Source: Lojkania enalia
Lineage: Eukaryota > Ascomycota > Dothideomycetes > Pleosporales
Assembly: GCA_010094045.1 (NCBI GenBank)
Contig: ML986597.1
Coordinates: forward strand, 112,526 to 176,525
Direction: 5' to 3'
Length of the DNA: 64,000 nt
The translations under genes and the position numbers were made by a program. The notes under the pieces are model-generated. The model made no database searches, had not been told where the DNA came from, and saw nothing but the letters and a program-made list of their open reading frames with translations. How positions within the stretch are numbered: position 1 is the stretch's first letter; each line of letters begins with the position of its first letter. Positions 63,098 to 64,000 of this stretch are shown here, piece by piece.

Positions 63098-64000
63098 TAT
63101 TATATATAATAATAATATCTACAACTTTAATAAAATAGGCTTTTAAATAGAAGTTATTAGTATTATAAAGGTTAGTATAGGTTTAGAATATTATATAAGA
63201 CCTATTTTTATATAGCTAGGCAATTGCGAGTAGATTATAATTATCTAGAGTATCTATACTACTACGTATATAACTCTACTATTTATTATTTATAAAGAAC
63301 GCGTCTATATTTTTATATAATATAAAGAAGTAGATATACTATATAATTAGAAAATTTTAGTCTCTAAGAACGGCTGGACAAATAATATATTTAGTCTTAA
63401 GTAGCTAAAGTACTTTAATAAGTATATAAAGATGCGTTAGGTAGAATTATATAGGCTACTTATTTTAGACGGCTATAAAAGCTACTTTAACTAGAAATTT
63501 AAGAATTACTACCTTATATAAAAGATTCTAACGCTTTATGTACCTTTTTATTTATTATATATACTTCAGCCTCTTAATATAGTTTACTTCTTATCGTTAA
63601 AGCTGAAGTATTTATAATATATATAAGACTTAGCGCGCCGACGTATATACTATATTAATAAAGAAGGCTTTCTTCTAGCCTTTAAGAACGTATTTTTTAA
63701 CGTATTTACGTACGAGAACTATTAAAAAGTCTTTAAGGTAATAGGAATTATTCCTCTAAACGCGTAGGTTATATTAGATTACTTTAATATATAACTATAT
63801 ACCCTACTAGAACTACTTTTATAAGAAGACTTCTAGTAGTTTAAAACTCTAAATAATATATATAAATTTGGGTTACAATTAATACTTATATAAAAGTCCT
63901 TTGTATAATTACTAAAAAAGGTATAGGAAAGATTCTTACAGCTTATAAAGGTGTTAAGTTAATACTATATTAGAATATACTTCTTTAAACTTGCAACTCT
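63098..64000 (+). mobile_element. pogo-type transposase fragment, family D, runs off the window
   Basis: Read through stops on the plus strand, it starts at the catalytic block Y-N-F-N-K-I-G-F-Q-I-E-V-I (about 63110-63150). It continues with V-S-I-G-L-E, R-T-A-G-Q near 63372-63386 and the late helices K-K-A-F-F-Q-P-L near 63660-63690, in the order of fungal pogo transposases. The N-terminal DNA-binding half is missing: family A ends only a few bases upstream, and nothing left of family A resembles it. The orientation is opposite to its neighbour. Confidence 0.7.

Overview
This window looks like part of a filamentous ascomycete (Pezizomycotina) chromosome. The genes have short spliceosomal introns (49 to 97 bp, several with CTAAC-like branch sites), and they form a typical fungal polyketide cluster. 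The flanks are very AT-rich, TpA-dominated transposon relics in which CAA/CAG codons have become TAA/TAG and Cys/His codons have become Tyr codons. That pattern is characteristic of repeat-induced point mutation (RIP). I cannot name the species.

Layout: (1) bases 1 to about 42,950 are RIP-mutated transposons with no intact gene. They comprise the 3' end of a Ty3/Gypsy chromovirus (1-2985), a plus-strand Ty1/Copia relic (about 2991-7110), a solo Gypsy LTR (9500-9778), a minus-strand Copia (11043-23588) split by a complete, less mutated Gypsy chromovirus (14131-21289), and a second Gypsy family (25388-42407). The second Gypsy contains a pogo-like transposon (28273-30117) and a miniature LTR element (30488-38833). 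The miniature element in turn contains a pogo-like element (31635-35334, itself split by another at 32210-34053) and a hAT element (35356-38803). Target-site duplications can be read for almost every insertion, so the order of events can be reconstructed. (2) Bases about 42,950-61,230 are a base-balanced gene island with five genes. (3) Bases 61,234-64,000 are again transposons: a second copy of the first pogo family and a plus-strand pogo transposase fragment running off the window.

The island is a compact secondary-metabolite cluster. It contains an FAD-dependent phenol-hydroxylase-type monooxygenase (43384-45803, -), an AflR-type Zn2Cys6 regulator (47528-48835, +), a cytochrome P450 (49079-50722, -), a 14-TM-type MFS exporter (51340-53291, +) and a non-reducing polyketide synthase (54056-61124, +) with domain order SAT-KS-AT-PT-ACP-ACP-reductase. 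The PKS should build a non-reduced aromatic polyketide and release it reductively as an aldehyde. The monooxygenase and P450 would oxidise it, the transporter export it, and the regulator switch on the genes. The product is not known from the sequence; an oxidised aromatic or naphthoquinone-like aldehyde is my best guess.

Exon models were built by hand from splice signals, reading frame and family conservation, and have not been checked against transcripts. Transposon families were assigned from conserved protein motifs read through stop codons, and from terminal repeats and duplications.
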